The notes below the pieces were generated by a model, which saw nothing but the letters and a program-made list of their open reading frames with translations, was not told the DNA's origin and made no database searches. Source: Amyelois transitella (Eukaryota; Arthropoda; Insecta; Lepidoptera; Pyralidae). Taken from it: 64,000 bases of DNA. Position numbers and translations under genes: made by a program. Position 1 is the stretch's first letter; each line of letters begins with the position of its first letter. Where the stretch lies: NCBI RefSeq assembly GCF_032362555.1, contig NC_083531.1, positions 3,348,001-3,412,000 of the forward strand. Direction: 5' to 3'. Positions 1 through 10,700 of this stretch are shown one piece after another.

Positions 1-668
1 TCTCAAAATAAATGTACGTAACGAAAAAGTAGTTACGAAATATTGTTACGAAATAGTCCTAAGATGCAACTAAATAGTAAACGTAAGGCTTATTACACAA
101 TGGCAAACAAAATACAATTTAATTCATTTATTTATATATATTATATGTTTACGTATATATTTTTCAAAGTTATTTATGTACCCGTTTATTTATTGTATAC
201 ATATACATACATATTTTATAAGTGTGTGTGTACATATAAGTAATATATGTATAATAGTATAAAATAAAGTCCCTTCCCGCTCTGTCTGTCTGTCCCTATG
301 TATGCTTATATCTTTAAAACCACGCAACGGATTTTGATGCGGTTTTTTGTAATAGATACAGGGTTTCACCGGGAAGGTTTATAAGTACCCTGCGAAGCCG
401 GAGAGGGCCGCTAGTATATCTATATATGTGTATGTAATATGTTTATGTATGTATATATAAAATTTTATACATATATTACTTAGATACTCGTATTATTATG
501 TTATAGGGACCATTTATTTTATGGAGTTAAAAATAAAACAAGAGAGTATTCATTAACGTATTGTAATCAAATTACCAAGCTTTTTAAATTTTTAGTAGTA
601 CAATAGGTTTAAAAAAAAATTTTGGAATCGAAACAGTGTTTGTAATTTAAACATTTAAATTCGTAACT
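1..668. other. Intergenic, AT-rich, with degenerate repeat
   Basis: No supported gene. The first 60 bases carry several GTTACGAAA-like motifs that recur near 5265-5325. Positions 258-418 match a Lepidoptera-type degenerate repeat (ending GCCGCTAGTATA) seen inverted at 22738-22920. The short open frame at 43-243 is low-complexity TA-rich sequence. Confidence 0.6.
258..418 (+). repeat. Lepidoptera-type dispersed repeat, TCTGTCTGTCTGTCC...GCCGCTAGT
   Basis: It contains the block ACGCAACGGATTTTGATGCG, found reverse-complemented at about 22836-22856. It ends in a GCTAGT-type terminus like several other repeats in the window. These ends resemble non-autonomous Helitron-like repeats of Lepidoptera; that assignment is inferred. 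Confidence 0.6.
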
Positions 669-1158
669 TTAATTTGAGTCAGTATCCTTTAGAGCTTTGT
701 AAATTTCTTCCTTATCTTTATAATAATTAAAAACATTCTGTTTCATAATCGAAGTTCCTGATCTAAGTTTTTCAGACTTTGGTTTATTATTTCGTTTTGG
801 TGCATTAATATAATTATTTAATGATAGGGGTTTCAGTGACTTATAAACCACTTTATTTTTCGTATCTTTATTTTCCAGTCTTTCGTCTTTGATAATAGTC
901 AGTCCAGGTATTTTGCGTTTTATTTTGTGAGTATCTATAATTGGTATGACACTTTCATTGCTACCATTCTCATTTTCAGTGTTATTTTCTTTCGCATTAT
1001 CCTTTTCTATTATCATATCATCAATATTAATATTATCATCAAAATAGTTTAAATTATATTCTGGTTCATTAAATATCGTTGCATCAAGCTTATATTCATC
1101 GTTCGTAACTAAAACTTCGTCACTTACTAAATTATCAAAGAAAATAATTGGCAGAGAA
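669..1158 (-). pseudogene. Severed C-terminal coding segment of the transposase-like gene
   Basis: This is an open frame of about 160 codons ending in a stop at 669-671. It begins at the target-site copy (encoding STDLN) just beyond the SINE at 1173-1444. The same STDLN codons end the coding part on the other side of the SINE, in the matching frame. The two parts were therefore one exon before insertion. The segment is hydrophilic and rich in Asn, Asp, Lys and Glu, with no recognised domain. It can no longer be translated with the rest of the gene unless the SINE is spliced out. Confidence 0.8.
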
Positions 1159-1172
1159 TTCAAATCAGTTGA

Positions 1173-1444
1173 ATGACAGTCAGTGCCGTGTGGTTCCCGG
1201 CACCAATACAAAAAAGAATAGGACCACTCCATCTCTTTCTCGTGGATGTCGTAAAAGGCGACTAAGGGATAGGCTAACAAACTTGGGATTCTTTTTAGGC
1301 GATGGGCTAGCAACCTGTCACTATTGGAATCTCAATTCTATCATTAAGCCAAATAGCTGCTATGTGGCCATTCAGCCTTTTCAAGACTGTTGGCTCTGTC
1401 TACCCCGCAAGGGATATAGACGTGACCATATGTATGTATGTATG
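1173..1444 (+). mobile_element. RTE-tailed SINE inserted in a coding exon
   Basis: The head GCCGTGTGGTTCCCGGCACC starts near 1184 and the tail is ATATGTATGTATGTATG. Perfect 14-bp target duplications TTCAAATCAGTTGA lie at 1159-1172 and 1445-1458. The element lies antisense to the gene it breaks and supplies a new stop codon at 1381. Confidence 0.92.
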
Positions 1445-4400
1445 TTCAAATCAGTTGATGATCTTTCTTCTCTGCGACTTTTTAAATCTTTACTAGATTG
1501 TTCTGTGTCATCTATTTGTCTTAATACATTCATTGTATCAATTGGATATTTTTCTTCTTTTATAAGTTGTTGGTGTTTTACTGTCTTTTTTCCAATGCCT
1601 TTTCCTTTATATTTTCTTGTTTCTTTGCCTTCTTGTGTAGAATATATTTCGTTTTCCGTAGTCAATCCTTCTGCCTTGTCGACTTTATTTTCGGGGTTAT
1701 AGAAAGCACGATTTGCAGACATAAATCTTGATGAAGATAACGTTGTTACTTTTTCGTTTTCTGTAGGTTCTCGTTTCTTGCCTGTTTTCTTTTCCCATGA
1801 GTCCTGAAAAAATGTTCATTAAAATTTGTTTTTAAATAAACGCTATAAGACATTTGTAATTTAAGGGATTTATTGTAGTATTTTACCTGTGTTTCCTTGT
1901 CTTTAAACCTAAATTGCGTTATCTCTTCAATATCAGAGACCAGATCAATTTTTACTTCTTGTTCAAAATTCTTCATAAAGTCTGTAACTTTATCATTGTC
2001 TTCATTTTCAAATTCCACATCTGAGTCCTGAAAAAAGTGTTCATTAAAGTTTGTTTTTAAGAAAAATGCTATGAGAAATTTGTAAATTTTGAATTTAAAG
2101 AGACTTATTTTAGTATTTTACCTGAGTTTCTCTATCTTTAAACCTTAAATGCGTTAGCTCTTCTATATCTGAAACTAGATCAACTTTCTCTACTTTTTTA
2201 AAATTCTTTATAAAGTCTGTAATTTTATCATCGCCTTCACTCTCAAATTCTACATCTCTCGGATCTAAATCATCATAATATCTTACACTGACGTCACTTT
2301 CCGTTGTAGTAGAACTATTTATTCTTTTGAATCTTTTTGCTGGTGTGTTCTGTATTTTTAAGGCGTTTCGTTTATTACGACATGGTACAGCTTTTGGCCC
2401 TGTTAGGTAGTTGGTGGGTAGAAGTTCGTGTTCTTTTGTGTGGTAACAGTCGCAACAGATGTTATTTTTTTTGCAATCAAAGCAGCTCAACAGTTTATAT
2501 TTAATTTTCGTATTATCGTCGATTACGATTTGATGAATCTTCATTGTACCTTTTATGGGAATAACATTTTTAGGTATCATTTTCATCATATTTTGTATGT
2601 TATTTTCATTTATATAAAACATTTTTACTCTGCTGTTAATTAATAAATATTCATATGCTTCTTTTGCGTTGATTATGTCATTGCCATGTGAAATATGATT
2701 ATCAAGTTGTCGTTTTAAAGCTCCACCAACCCCATCAGCTGGACCTTTGCCGTGTGAGGCTTCAAAGAAATTCCAAGTAGCATATTCATATTTATATTCT
2801 TTTATATTTTTTTGAAACAAGTAGAAATTATGTTTTTGGCGGTACTGCGTTGCTGGGCTATCAGAAAATATATGAATATTTTTTATGTTAAAGCCTTTGC
2901 ATAGTTTCATTATTGGATCCAAATGAGCCCAGATTGCTCCAGGACCATGCTCATTACTTGGTGATACGGAGCATATCGATCGGGGATTCGCATTTTTCCT
3001 GTAAAGAACGCAAGTGTGCAATGTGACTTGATTCCGGGATCCTCCAAAGTGGACAGCCTGAATTTCTTCAGATTGCTTGCATGAAAAGTTTTCTGAAAAA
3101 TCGCAAATCAATGCTGCTTCCTCTTCATCAAGGTTTTCAATACACTTTTTCCACGCCAAGTACTGATGCGAAACATTGAAGTAATGAGTTTTAAATTTTT
3201 GTATATCATCTTGAAATTCTTTAATTAATGTAGTCACTGTTCCTTTCACTATCTGTTTTAAATACTTCTTTGTCTGTTTTTCTTCTGATTTCTTTTTGCC
3301 AATTTTAGTATAGGTATACGTGCTCATTTTCCATTGGAGCCATTGCACGGGACTATCTTCACTTATCGTCAAATCAATAGCTAATTTCTTATCTTTGCAT
3401 TCAGAACACTCGGAGTACATGCACTTGAAAGAATTGCTGCAACTTACATTTTTCATAAGTTCATCAATGTCAGATGTTTGAAGTAAACCTAGCTTCTTCA
3501 AAGATATTGCCTTAAACAATAAATTGCAATGCTTTATGCAAGCACAAGTATTCCTATCTTGAAGTCTTGGTTTCACAACAAAGAATGGTCGGAACCGATA
3601 AAAAGTTTGCAAAGATGCTTTACCACCTTCTGTCCTGTATTTTCTATAGAGCTTGTATATTGGTTCAATTAAATATCTCTTTTGTACTTTTTCTTTATTT
3701 CTCGTTATGCACTCTTTTTTCCCTGCGCTAGGTCTACTTACATCTTCTCTTGCAAAGAAATTTTGGATTTCTTTTTTATATTTCTTTCTCATTTGGTTAC
3801 TTCCTTTTGTCGTCGTTCTGATTCTTCCTTTCAGGCCAAGAACATTAGAAATAGCTGTTTTTAATTTTTTTTTATTTGCAATTTCGTTTGTAGCTACCTT
3901 TTTTAGTATTGTCCTCTCTTTGGGATCTGCTTTATTAAACTCTGTCTTTAAAGAATCTGTAATTGTGTTTAGTAAAAGTAACTTCTTTTTCACCCTTTCT
4001 TTTTCTACCAGAGACACATTTGGTAAAACTTCTTTTATGAAACTATTTGATTTCGTTAATGGTGTGTCGTCACATTGGGGTGTTTTAGCAGTTGGTTCAA
4101 TGGAAATAACGTCATTATTAGTCACAGTTTGTTGATGTAGTAGTTTTTTCAGATTGACCATTCGCTTTCTCATCCGATTACAGGCTTGCTTTAAATTCTT
4201 ATTACGTCTTTTTAACTGATTATTTTCTTCAATTAGGTTTTTTAGTGTTTCCTTTAAGATTTTTGTATTAGAATAAGTGTTTTTTCTAACTTCTAATGTA
4301 TTTTTGTCATGTGTGGTAAGGTTAGCCTTCTTTTTTCTTTCAGCTCTTTTAGCATTGGCTTGTCTCCACTTTTCTCGTAACTCTTCTTTTTCTTTTTCTG

Positions 4401-4542
4401 TAAGCATTTCCTTTTTCTTTTTGTTATTTTCTTTTATTTTTTCCAAATGCTTAACTCGAATTTTCTCATATTTTGCTGGCTTTTCCTTTTTTAGTTTTTC
4501 TCTGTAAGCTTTTTGCCTTTCGGCATTAGTTTTAGGTGGCAT
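1381..4542 (-). CDS. DDE-transposase-like protein, three exons, C-terminus replaced by SINE sequence
   Basis: Exons are 4542-2122, 2027-1887 and 1803-1381, all joined in phase 0 at CAG|GTAAAA donors and TTTTTTCAG acceptors, giving about 994 residues. Residues 1-140 are a Lys/Glu-rich coiled-coil region. Cys-rich motifs occur near 333-382 and again near the C-terminal end of exon 1. The core has the pattern of an RNase H-fold nuclease: CDFSEN (D481), FSDSPATQYR (D561) and FFEASHGKGPADG (E594, H597, D603). Proteins with these three motifs are multicopy and uncharacterised in insects and cnidarians, so a transposon origin is likely. The final residues come from the SINE at 1173-1444. Exon 2 duplicates the end of exon 1. 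Whether this is a live transposase or a domesticated gene cannot be told from the window. Confidence 0.75.
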
Positions 4543-5760
4543 TCCTAAAATAAAATAAAGATATAAATGTTATGCTCACAAAGAAATCAAATCCCTACTT
4601 TTCTACTAATATTATACATGCGAATGTGTGTAGTATGTGTGATCATAAGTATGTTCTATTTCCACGACAAAAGGGTTGAAAAAATTTAGATAAAAAAATA
4701 CACGATTTAGACAAAAACATACATGTCGCGGGCAGAGCCGCAGGGAACAGCTAGTGAGTTCATAAAATTCATAATTTTATGTAAACACACCATAACGTGT
4801 TGAAAATGGCTGCTCTACAGAATTAAGTGTCCTCAGCAGAAGTAGTATATCTTGAACTAGCCGCCCGCCTCGATTTACACTCGTGGTACATAAACATATT
4901 ATACACTAAAACCTTCCTTTTAAACCGCCTCAAGGGCCTCCGACATGGTTTATATAACGACCACTGTCAAAGACAGCAACAGGGATCGCCGGTTTAACGT
5001 GCCCTCCGAAGCACGCATCATCTTTCTTATCAGACAATCAAATTTTGCAATGTCGTAATGCGACTGAAAACAACTTTTACAAAGTATGCTTTCCGTGGGA
5101 TTCGAACCCACAACCTCCTCTTGTAAGGCGCACACCTTAACCACTCGTCTACGGAGGCAGTCAAGTCTTTTGCTGATGATGCACTATCATTACTAAGATC
5201 TATTTTTTATGAATTCGGCAGTGAATATTATCAGGTTGGAACTGTATGAACACAGCTTTATACTGTACTTTTTCGTAACGTTACGAAATTCATAAAAATC
5301 GTTACGAAATTGTAATAGAAATTTTACAAAACGAGGTTATAAAAAGGAAATTGTTTGTTATAAGCTGAAACTGCCAATATATAGGCTTTCCAAATGATAT
5401 TACCACACGATTTATAAAAGATGAGTAAATCAAGACTTACCGTTATGTGAAAAAAGGCTGTTTTAATTCCTGTCACGAAATAGTATTCCCACTCAACAAA
5501 ACACGTGTACATCTGATTTTCACAATAAATGTAATGGCGGAGACGTCAAACCAACAACCAATCAGAAAGCAGCTAGGGTTGCCCGTTTGAAAATTAAATT
5601 AATGCGTTCAGAAATTACTTGGAAGTAAAATAAAACGCAACTAAAGAGTAGTTACTAAAAAGTAAAATGACGCGACTCATTTATATTTTTTGCATTTAAT
5701 TATGAATTTATTAAGCAACCCCATAGAAAATCACTTATTTTCAGTAACTACATTTCATGA
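4543..5760. other. 5' flank of transposase-like gene
   Basis: It holds a degenerate repeat (about 4620-4760, ending GGAACAGCTAGTGAG), a tRNA-like SINE (4860-5160), GTTACGAAA motifs at 5265-5325 and a CCAATCAG box near 5560. No further coding sequence is supported. Confidence 0.5.
4860..5160 (-). mobile_element. tRNA-headed SINE (family S1)
   Basis: On the minus strand the head has an A-box-like TAGACGAGTGG and a perfect B box GGTTCGAATCC at about 5095-5105. It is followed by an unrelated body of about 230 bases that ends near GCGGCTAGTTC. The head does not close a tRNA acceptor stem, so this is a SINE and not a tRNA gene. Confidence 0.75.
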
Positions 5761-6009
5761 AGAACCACAATACACAAAAATGCACAATATTCATGTTACA
5801 GTTCGCATTTTATGAAGTGTAAAAGTATGAGGTAGGTAGGGTGGCAATTCGATTTTTGTATGAATGGTAAAAAAACGTTATTTAAAAACTAAACGAAAAA
5901 AATAGTAATAATACGATTAAGCTGTTTATTTCACATTATTCTAAAGTTTAATAGTTATCCTACATTTTGGTGTATAAATTATTTCTATGATTAAATACTA
6001 CAGACTACA

Positions 6010-6215
6010 ACATGAACAAAGGCCACGTTCAGCTGTATGGCTTAATAATGGAATCAAGATTGAAATACATAGTTATTATACTTCTAGGTTAAGTACTAAC
6101 CCATCGTCTACAACAATGTTAAGTTTATAAGCCTTACCCTTAGTCGCCTTTTACGACATATGTACATGGGAAAGATATGGAGTAGTCCTATTCTCTAATG
6201 CCAGAAACTACATGG
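6010..6215 (-). mobile_element. RTE-tailed SINE, diverged
   Basis: The body and head of the family run in reverse from about 6018 (GGCCACGTTCAGCTG) to CATGGCAC at 6218. The tail is missing or decayed. The hAT-type MITE sits directly at its 5' end. Confidence 0.75.
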
Positions 6216-6223
6216 CACTTAAT

Positions 6224-6508
6224 TAGGGTTGCCACCTATTTTTTGAAAAAAAATAGTATATTTTTTTTTAATCAAAAAAATATAGTACTTTTGGGAAATT
6301 AAGGAAAAAAAATAGTATACATCTATTTTCAATCATTATTTATTTTTCCATGACGCTGCGGGTGCGTTCCATTCACAGTTAATTAAAAAAAAGCGACAAT
6401 TGAATTAGCGATATAATATAGTATTTTTCGTCCTATATTGTTTTTCTATAATATATAGTACAATTGACTAAAATATAGTACGATACTATATAATGGGTGG
6501 TAACCCTA
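6224..6508. mobile_element. hAT-type MITE, 285 bp
   Basis: The left end is TAGGGTTGCCACCTATT. The right end, reverse-complemented, is TAGGGTTACCACCCATT (15 of 17 match). The element is flanked by perfect 8-bp duplications CACTTAAT at 6216-6223 and 6509-6516. An 8-bp target duplication with TAGGG ends is the hAT signature. The interior is AT-rich and noncoding. Confidence 0.9.
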
Positions 6509-6534
6509 CACTTAATGCATATTATTTTTTTTAC

Positions 6535-6801
6535 ATAAATAGATACATATAATCACGTCTATATCCCTTGCGGGGTAGACAGAGCCAGCAGTCTTAAAAA
6601 GACTGATATGCCACGTTGAGCTTTTTGGCCAAATGATAGAATAGAATTGAGATTCAAATAGTGACAGGTTGCTAGCCCATCGCCTAAAAAATAATCCCAA
6701 TTTTGTAAGCCTATCCCTTAGTGGCCTTTTACAACATCCATGGGAAAGAGATGGAGTGGTTCTATTCTTTTTTGTATTGGTGCCGGGAACCACACGGTAC
6801 G
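6535..6801 (-). mobile_element. RTE-tailed SINE
   Basis: Near full length, from the tail ATAATCACGTCTATATCCCTTGCGG to the head GGTGCCGGGAACCACACGG. Confidence 0.9.
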
Positions 6802-6927
6802 ATTGCTTTGACGATAACAAAGCCCATACGGGTACCACGTCGTCCCTTGATAACGAAAACATTCGGTTACCCAGGTGTAACCAGTCTTTTGAAAAAGTCT
6901 TTCAGTTATTTACTACAACCTCTTTAA

Positions 6928-7636
6928 CCTTTTAACCGCGCGAGTCGCATATATGCGACAAATATTGCCGTGCCCCTACCGCCCGTGTCGTATTTCTGCG
7001 ACAGAGAATATCCATGATTTTTTCGTTCTATTATCGTCCTATTAACTTCGTGGTATAACTAAAACTATTATTGAATAGAGCTATTTATTACAACAATTAC
7101 TTAAAATTATGTTTCATAGCTCTAAGCATTGAAAAAACTTAAACAAAAATAAGTAATTGGCAGCTCGGACTTTTCTTCGGTGTCTATCGCGCGTGTCGCA
7201 TAAATATGACCATAGGGATGGGATACAATGCAATGCGCATTTTAAAAACAAAATAACAAACAGTTAAATAATCAGGTATAATGCATCATTCAGCATGAAA
7301 TAAACAGTGTCATACGAAATAAAGTTAAATTAACAAGTATAACTTTAAACATAAGAATTATTAAAACGGTCGCTCCATTCGCTCTCACAAAGAATTAGTC
7401 AAAATAAGTTAGATTTCGGAAATTTTACTAATTTTCACTTAGAGATAAGCTTTCACCTTAAAGATGAATGATTGTGATACAAGAAGGCTGATTTTAAATA
7501 AAAACATAAAAACTTTTTGACTTTTTTTTATCGATACAACGATTACTCCTCCTTATTTATTGTAGGTATTATTTTATCGATTTTTAGCGGCGCGCTAGGG
7601 GCACGACAATTGATATTTAGCCAAGCGCTTAAAAGG
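6928..7636. mobile_element. piggyBac-type MITE, about 709 bp
   Basis: Flanked by TTAA at 6924-6927 and 7637-7640. The ends are CCTTTTAACCGCGCG on the left and CCTTTTAAGCGCTTG reverse-complemented on the right, so the first eight bases match exactly. Subterminal palindromes such as GTCGCATATATGCGAC occur. No transposase frame is present. It lies upstream of the first visible exon of the U1-type zinc-finger gene, perhaps in an intron. Confidence 0.7.
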
Positions 7637-7652
7637 TTAATGTTTAACACGT

Positions 7653-7694
7653 TAGAAGCAATCAAGAGAGTCAGTACTCTCTTGATTGCTTCTA
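7653..7694. repeat. Perfect 19-bp inverted repeat, 4-base loop
   Basis: Arms 7653-7671 and 7676-7694 are exact reverse complements around CAGT. It lies 12 bases beyond the piggyBac-type MITE target site and 100 bases before a splice acceptor. Confidence 0.9.
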
Positions 7695-7794
7695 CCCCAG
7701 TGGGTTATCATATTTTTCAATTGCCGGAAATTACACGACACGTATTTAAATTTTTTGTAAGAAAAATGTTTAATTACTATTCAATTCTTTTCAG

Positions 7795-10700
7795 ACGACC
7801 TCTCATATGACACTCAACTATGCCATATTTGCAACATACATGTTCCACTACAATACATAAATGAGCACAGAAACAGTATAACTCATACTAATATGAAGAA
7901 AATACAAGATTTAATATTACGGCGAGGTAAAAAGAGTCTTAATTGCAATGCCGTAACATCGAAATCAGATGCTAATTATTACTGCGACGATTGTTCAATA
8001 GTTGTTTCGAAAAGCAGAAAAGAAAAACACGAATCATCATATACTCATAAGATGTCTCTAAGAAACAAAGATTTGATCGAAGAGTTCCTGAAATTCTATT
8101 CGAAAGATTTGTACGATGTGAATGTTAAGAAAACATTACTATACCAAGAATATTACAATAAGTTTGTTAACAGAAAGAATCTGTCATACAAAATTGAAAT
8201 TGTCGACGATGATTTTCTATCAGTTATTATAAAGGGAAAGCATCTAAAGATAGACGCTGATAAATATCACGGTTTCATGAAAACTGACGTTGAACTAATT
8301 TGTGTTCTATGTGAGGTTCAATTTAGAGCGGTCATTGAAATAATCAAGACCCATGTAGAAGGAAAAAAGCATCGGAAAAAGATAGCTTGTGATATGCATG
8401 ACGAGCATTGTATTCGCGAGGTAAGCACAGAATTTGAAAGTATACCAAACATATCCAGGCTCTTACGATGAGGGAAAACGTCGCGAGGAAACCTGCACAT
8501 TCAGGTAACTGGATGTTTGACCATAGATCCAATTCGGGTTAGATTCACCTGCAAAGGTTGCGGAAGCCAGATGGGTGTCGCTTCGTGTAAAAACCTGCCT
8601 CACCCTGGATCCATGGTCAAAGGCATACCCCGGGCTCCTCTTTTAGTTTTTCTTCCCGCGAGAATTCCGGGAAAACCTCTTCCTTCATCCTCGTTCTTTG
8701 CAGGTAAACCTAACCCGTATTGGATCCATTGTTACACGCCCAGTTCCGTAAATGTGCAGGATTCCTCACGATCTTTTCCTCACCGTAAGACCATCGGTTA
8801 GTATTCAAACTAATGTACATAACTGTGAAAATAGTCATTGGTACATGGCAGAGGTGGGATTTGAACCTGTGCCTTTCTGCGCATCACGCATTTTAACTTA
8901 CCGATTCGACTACCGAAGCTCATTCCTCCCTTCTCCCCCGGAATTCCTCATACCTAAATGACACATAATGCAGTACATACATACATATGATGACGTCTTT
9001 ATCCCTTACGGGGTAGACAGAGCCAATAGTCTTGAAAAGACTGATAGGCCACGTTCAGCTGTTTGGTTTAATGATAGAATTGAGATTCAAATAGTGACGG
9101 GTTGCTAGCCCATCGCCTAAAAGAAGAATCCCAAGTTTATAAGCCTATCCCTTAGTCGCCTTTACGACATCCATGGGAACGAGATGGAGTGGCCCTATTC
9201 TTTTTTTTATTGGTGCCGGGAACCACACGGCACTGCATAATGCAGTAACACGACTATTTCCGAAACTACAGACCCGCTCATTCAGCCTTCTTTATATGCA
9301 GAAGAGTGCCGATCTTATTGAGTCTCAGTGCAATGGTTTCTTTATATTTTGTGTTCAATTAGACTGCCAAAGCAAAACCCTATACTGATTTACTTCTGGC
9401 AGGATGAAGCCTCTCGTCTGACCTCCCGACTGAACTTACGTAGGTCAAATGCACAAGTGAAAGAGATACTGAGGGAATTGATAAAAATGCAAATTTCTAG
9501 GTTCTAAGTGTCCATTTTGAAAATAAATTAATTTCGTGTCATATCTTTCCTAACAACCAATAATGGCATCTTATTCTAATATTATTTTTCTTTTTAGATA
9601 AACGACCTCATCGCTCACTGCGTGCTTTGCAACGAATTAATTCCACGAGCCAGAATCGCCGGCCACAAGGTTCTGATTTCACATTTAGTTAAACTTTATC
9701 GCGCACAAGGTAAAAAAGATATCGAAGATTTTAACAAAAACTATGTAATAACTGGAGATAATAAGTTTAGGAATTTAACCGATGAAGTAACTGATCATGT
9801 AGGTAATATAAGTGAAAGTAGTTCTCAAGAATATAAGGAAGAAGTAGGTAATAATGGGAACTGGGCAATGGTACAAAATGAAAATTTAACATTCGATAAT
9901 ACCTCTTACATCAATCAAACATATTGCAATGTATGTTCTGTATATATAGACACACATAATTTTAAAAGTCATACAATGGGTAATATTCATAAACAGTTAC
10001 AATCCAGTAAATGTAAAGTTGATGAGAATAATCTCGTAAAAATAAAGAATATTATTAACATGGATTTAGCTGTACATGGTGACGATGTAAAGTTTACAGC
10101 ATCAAATATATTGTCTGACGCTACAAATGTGGTTGAAGAGCGCAATGTAAAAGTAATTGATACAAATAAAATTCGTACTGATCTGGAAAACGAAATTACT
10201 AAACCAGTTTCAGAAAATAACGTTCAAAATTCTGATTTAGCGTCAGAATTAAAAGAAGCATCTACCTCTACTATGGTTAAAATAGATAAATCCACATCTG
10301 ATTCTTCTATAGAAAAAATTGATTTAAGAAACGTTAACGATAAAATATCAAAACCAAATAATTACACTGAACTTTCAGAAACGGAATCAATAGAAATTCC
10401 ATCAGATTTTATGGAAAATATAAAATATCTGCTCCTTGAAACAATCATTGAAAAAGAAATAATTTGCAAAGTTTGTAACCTTTTGACATCTAATACAGGC
10501 ACGAATGTATACAATCATATCAATGGGGAAAATCATACTTCAAGATACAACGAATTATTGAGAACAAATAAACTGACAAAAGCTCAAAATAAATTCTTTT
10601 GCCATTTATGTAAATTATTAGTTACCAGCAAAAACGAAATAGCACATGTATTTGGCAATAAACATAGAAATAAATTTCCCAATAATGGCAATAATTCGGC

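Noticed and set aside
43-243. 66-codon frame with Tyr/Phe/Ile repeats
   Set aside because: AT-rich low-complexity DNA without coding signs.
5090-5160. tRNA gene on the minus strand
   Set aside because: Good B box and partial A box, but the ends do not pair as an acceptor stem and the sequence runs into a SINE body.
5572-5850. Second hAT element using AGGGTTGCC at 5574 and AGGGTGGCAA at 5838
   Set aside because: The two motifs are in direct, not inverted, orientation and lack a matching 8-bp duplication.
7517-7810. 97-codon frame taken as the first exon of the zinc-finger gene
   Set aside because: It reads through the MITE end and palindrome, lies in a different phase from the zinc-finger exon, and overlaps the acceptor at 7794.
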